Source: an uncultured Acetatifactor sp. (GTDB lineage Bacteria; Bacillota; Clostridia; Lachnospirales; Lachnospiraceae). From it: a stretch of DNA of 64,000 nt. The notes beneath the pieces are model-generated. The model worked only from the letters and a program-made list of their open reading frames with translations, had not been told where the DNA came from and did not search any database. Below are positions 62,452-64,000 of the stretch, in pieces. Positions within the stretch are counted from its first letter, which is position 1. Each line of letters opens with the position of its first letter. The translations under genes were made by a program, and so were the position numbers. The stretch covers positions 1-64,000 of the forward strand of contig CAJTOJ010000021.1 of assembly GCA_910577665.1 (NCBI GenBank), read 5' to 3'.

Positions 62452-63723
62452 ATGGAAAGGGTGGATGGCAGGAAGAAGCAGATGGAAGAGAATGGCGAAC
62501 TGGAATTATATATTCACATTCCCTTCTGTGTGAGGAAATGTGTCTATTGTGACTTCCCTTCTGCCCCGGCGGATGAAGACACCAGGGACAGATACCTGGA
62601 GGCGCTGCTGGCAGAGATAAGGATTCGTGCGGAGGCATACCGGCAGTATACGGTATCCTCCGTTTTTATAGGAGGAGGTACACCTTCCCTGCTTAAGGGA
62701 GGGCAGATTGCCCGTCTCATGGACGGGGTGCGGGAGCATTACCGGCTTGCGGAAGGAGCAGAGAGCACCCTGGAGGTGAATCCGGGGACAGCGGACCAGG
62801 GGAAGCTTGCCGCTTACTGGCAGGCGGGGATCAACCGTCTCAGCATAGGGCTGCAGTCCGCAGACAACGGGGAGCTGGCTTTGCTGGGCCGGATCCATAC
62901 TTATGAGGATTTCCTGGATACTTACCGGACTGCCAGGATGGCAGGATTCCACAATCTCAACGTGGATGTGATGGCCGCCCTGCCGGGACAGTCCCTGGAG
63001 GGATATTGCGCAACCCTAAGGAAGGTGATGGCCCTGGAGCCGGAACATATCTCTGCCTACAGTCTGATCCTGGAAGAGGGAACGCCCCTCCTGGAAATGG
63101 TGGACCGGGGGCTGGTCCAGTCTGTGGACGAGGATATGGACAGATGCATGTATCAAGAGACGAAACGACTTCTTAAGGAGGCTGGTTACCATCGGTATGA
63201 GATCTCCAATTATGCCAGGGAGGGTTATGCCTGTAAGCATAACCTGGGCTACTGGCAGCGAAAAAACTACCTGGGGCTTGGCCTGTCTGCGGCTTCCCTG
63301 GTGGAGAATGTGCGGTTTAGGAATGGCAGCAACCTGTCTGCCTATTTAGAGGATCCGTCGGGATGCAGGGAGGCATGTCAGATTCTCACAAGGCAGGAAC
63401 AGATGGAAGAATTCTTCTTTCTGGGACTGCGGATGACAGATGGGGTGGATCTGGGAAGTTTTGAACGGATTTTCGGATGCCGCCCAGAGACAGTCTATGG
63501 AGAGGTGATCCGGAAGAATGTACAGGACGGCCTCCTAAAGTATTCTGTTCCTGACAGCGGCAGGAATGGTGCAGGAACCGGGGGAAAGGCGTACGGAAAT
63601 CTGATCCGGGGGGCGCAGGAACCGGACAGAAACCGGGAAGGGAAGGCAGAGGAGAGAATTGCCCTCACAGAAAGAGGGCTGGACTTAAGTAATTACGTGT
63701 CGGCACAGTTTTTACTGACGTGA
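62452..63723 (+). CDS. hemW: HemW-like radical SAM haem chaperone
   Basis: A 423-residue radical SAM protein. The cluster cysteines are Cys26, Cys30 and Cys33 in CVRKCVYCDF, so this is the HemW type. GGGTPSLL, VNPGTAD and QSADNGELALLGR follow. HemW inserts haem into respiratory enzymes and is often misnamed coproporphyrinogen oxidase. A Gly/Arg-rich insertion of about 35 residues (near 370-405) is lineage-specific. ATG 62452 follows AGGAG. Confidence 0.92.
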   Translation: MERVDGRKKQMEENGELELYIHIPFCVRKCVYCDFPSAPADEDTRDRYLEALLAEIRIRAEAYRQYTVSSVFIGGGTPSLLKGGQIARLMDGVREHYRLAEGAESTLEVNPGTADQGKLAAYWQAGINRLSIGLQSADNGELALLGRIHTYEDFLDTYRTARMAGFHNLNVDVMAALPGQSLEGYCATLRKVMALEPEHISAYSLILEEGTPLLEMVDRGLVQSVDEDMDRCMYQETKRLLKEAGYHRYEISNYAREGYACKHNLGYWQRKNYLGLGLSAASLVENVRFRNGSNLSAYLEDPSGCREACQILTRQEQMEEFFFLGLRMTDGVDLGSFERIFGCRPETVYGEVIRKNVQDGLLKYSVPDSGRNGAGTGGKAYGNLIRGAQEPDRNREGKAEERIALTERGLDLSNYVSAQFLLT

Positions 63724-63729
63724 CAGGCA

Positions 63730-63780
63730 CCGCGGATAAGGCCGGAACATAAACTATGAAGAAGAGTTTATCCGCGGGGG
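63730..63780 (+). terminator. Hairpin between hemW and sigK
   Basis: CCGCGGATAA pairs with TTATCCGCGG across a 29-base loop that itself contains AAACT/AGTTT. No T tract follows, so it may be a leader structure of sigK. Confidence 0.4.
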
Positions 63781-63786
63781 TACGCT

Positions 63787-64000
63787 TTGAAGACTTTTCA
63801 AAAACCACTGACCCAGGGTGAGGAAGCCGAATATATCCGTCTGCTTAGGGAGGGGACTCCGGCAGAGTCCAGAGGGGCTAAAGGAATTCTGATAGAGAGA
63901 AATCTGCGGCTGGTGGCACATATTGCCAAGAAATACCAGAATTCAGATGAGGACATGGAGGATCTGATATCCATCGGTTGTATTGGCCTAATCAAGGCCA
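63787..64000 (+). CDS. sigK: Sporulation sigma factor K, N-terminal part at window edge
   Basis: Seventy-one codons are visible from TTG 63787: LTQGEEAEYIRLLREG, then region 2 ERNLRLVAHIAKKYQNS and MEDLISIGCIGLIKA. The LVAHI form points to sigma-K. An in-frame stop at 63757 rules out a long N-terminal extension, so there is no pro-sequence; mature-like sigma-K is also known from Clostridioides difficile. GGGGG lies six bases before the TTG. The gene runs past the window end. Confidence 0.82.
   Translation, partial: MKTFQKPLTQGEEAEYIRLLREGTPAESRGAKGILIERNLRLVAHIAKKYQNSDEDMEDLISIGCIGLIKA

Overview
The window looks like chromosomal DNA of an endospore-forming member of the Clostridia, most likely Lachnospiraceae. 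Evidence is the set spoIIGA-sigE, sigG, gpr, spoIIP, a sigK without pro-sequence and a spoVD-like PBP, together with a Gram-positive division cluster, a dlt operon and a Bce-type peptide-resistance module. The family assignment is an inference from gene content and order; no rRNA or tRNA gene was seen.

Region 1 (1-10180) is accessory and AT-rich. It holds the end of an IS66-family element, a small putative DNA-binding protein, a protein with three zinc ribbons, a 2191-residue phage tape-measure protein standing alone without any other tail gene, a gene remnant, and a Tn916-type excisionase and tyrosine integrase. The integrase ends 78 bases before ychF, so the right end of an integrated element lies there.

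Region 2 (10195-26503) is the backbone: ychF, lgt, then the cell-wall and division cluster mraZ-rsmH-ftsL-pbp-spoVD-mraY-murD-ftsW-murA-ftsQ-ftsZ. It starts from a clear sigma-A promoter followed by two MraZ-like boxes and preceded by a Spo0A-like box. Genes murE, murF, murG, murC and ftsA are absent from this cluster.

Region 3 (26531-34133) carries spoIIGA and sigE behind a promoter with a 21-bp spacer and a perfect 0A box, as expected for a Spo0A-activated promoter. Two small genes follow, then sigG inverted on the minus strand with a sigma-G-type promoter, then ylmC, nrdR, a spoVB-like flippase and a cysteine desulfurase.

Region 4 (34139-49375) is a cell-envelope defence neighbourhood. 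A BceRSAB-like module (response regulator, intramembrane-sensing kinase, ABC ATPase and permease) has a plausible operator before bceA. Then come yccF, mnmA, a hypothetical gene, a transglutaminase-like wall protein, the dltA-dltC-dltB-dltD operon, a small P-loop kinase and a lipoprotein.

Region 5 (49513-57293) holds hisJ (minus strand) and the glycolytic set gap-pgk-mazG-like-tpiA. The gap leader can form two mutually exclusive folds. Three membrane or zinc-ribbon proteins follow.

Region 6 (57513-64000) holds rpsT (minus strand), gpr-spoIIP, lepA, hemW and the start of sigK. Sporulation genes are interleaved with translation and haem genes.

The strongest candidates for new biology are the solitary tape-measure/zinc-ribbon element beside the integrase and the bistable gap leader. 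All promoter, operator and RNA-structure calls were made by eye.
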